Shown here one piece after another: positions 6,283-6,284 of a stretch of 6,284 bases of DNA. This DNA is from an uncultured Odoribacter sp. (lineage in GTDB: Bacteria; Bacteroidota; Bacteroidia; Bacteroidales; Marinifilaceae): the NCBI GenBank assembly GCA_905204385.1, contig CAJKZL010000196.1:1-6284 (forward strand). The letters run 5' to 3'. The position numbers and the translations under genes are program-made. The notes beneath the pieces were generated by a model that worked only from the letters and a program-made list of their open reading frames with translations, was not told the DNA's origin and searched no databases. The first letter of the stretch is position 1. Every line of letters starts with the position of its first letter.

Positions 6283-6284
6283 AG

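Overview
The window reads best as a composite of gut-type bacterial DNA from two phyla. All supportable genes lie on the minus strand, so transcription runs from base 6284 towards base 1. Three blocks can be told apart by protein family, base composition and translation signals.

Block A (about 1-2340) is GC-rich and Firmicutes/Clostridia-like (Ruminococcus-type would fit). It holds the first 579 codons of a large purine-biosynthesis enzyme, PurL, running off the left edge and preceded by a near-consensus vegetative promoter and a strong GGAGG ribosome site. Upstream of purL is a 119-residue protein of unknown function with a 16-residue internal repeat and its own AAGGAG site. Upstream of that is a short C-terminal tail resembling the TRAM domain of MtaB-type tRNA methylthiotransferases.

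Block B (about 2345-6145) has lower GC, lacks Shine-Dalgarno sites and is clearly Bacteroidota. In transcription order it encodes a FecR-type anti-sigma regulator without its cytoplasmic N-terminus, a periplasmic DUF4369-like/TlpA thioredoxin, a secreted TlpA-like protein lacking the thioredoxin half, and the N-terminal signalling and plug-proximal part of a SusC/TonB-dependent receptor. Together these look like an envelope uptake locus in which an outer-membrane transporter signals through the anti-sigma factor.

Block C (about 6136-6284) is a fragment of a TrkH-family potassium transporter of Firmicutes type.

Both borders of block B fall inside genes, with no mobile-element ends. At the left border the receptor reading frame runs into the tRNA-enzyme tail through a motif that could belong to either protein. 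At the right border TrkH runs out of frame into FecR through a T-rich stretch. The most economical explanation is a metagenome assembly chimera joined at short shared k-mers. A real inter-phylum transfer would be remarkable but is less likely. I see no convincing new defence or mobile system. The longest stretch without a gene is 1739-1864, which holds the purL promoter and leader.
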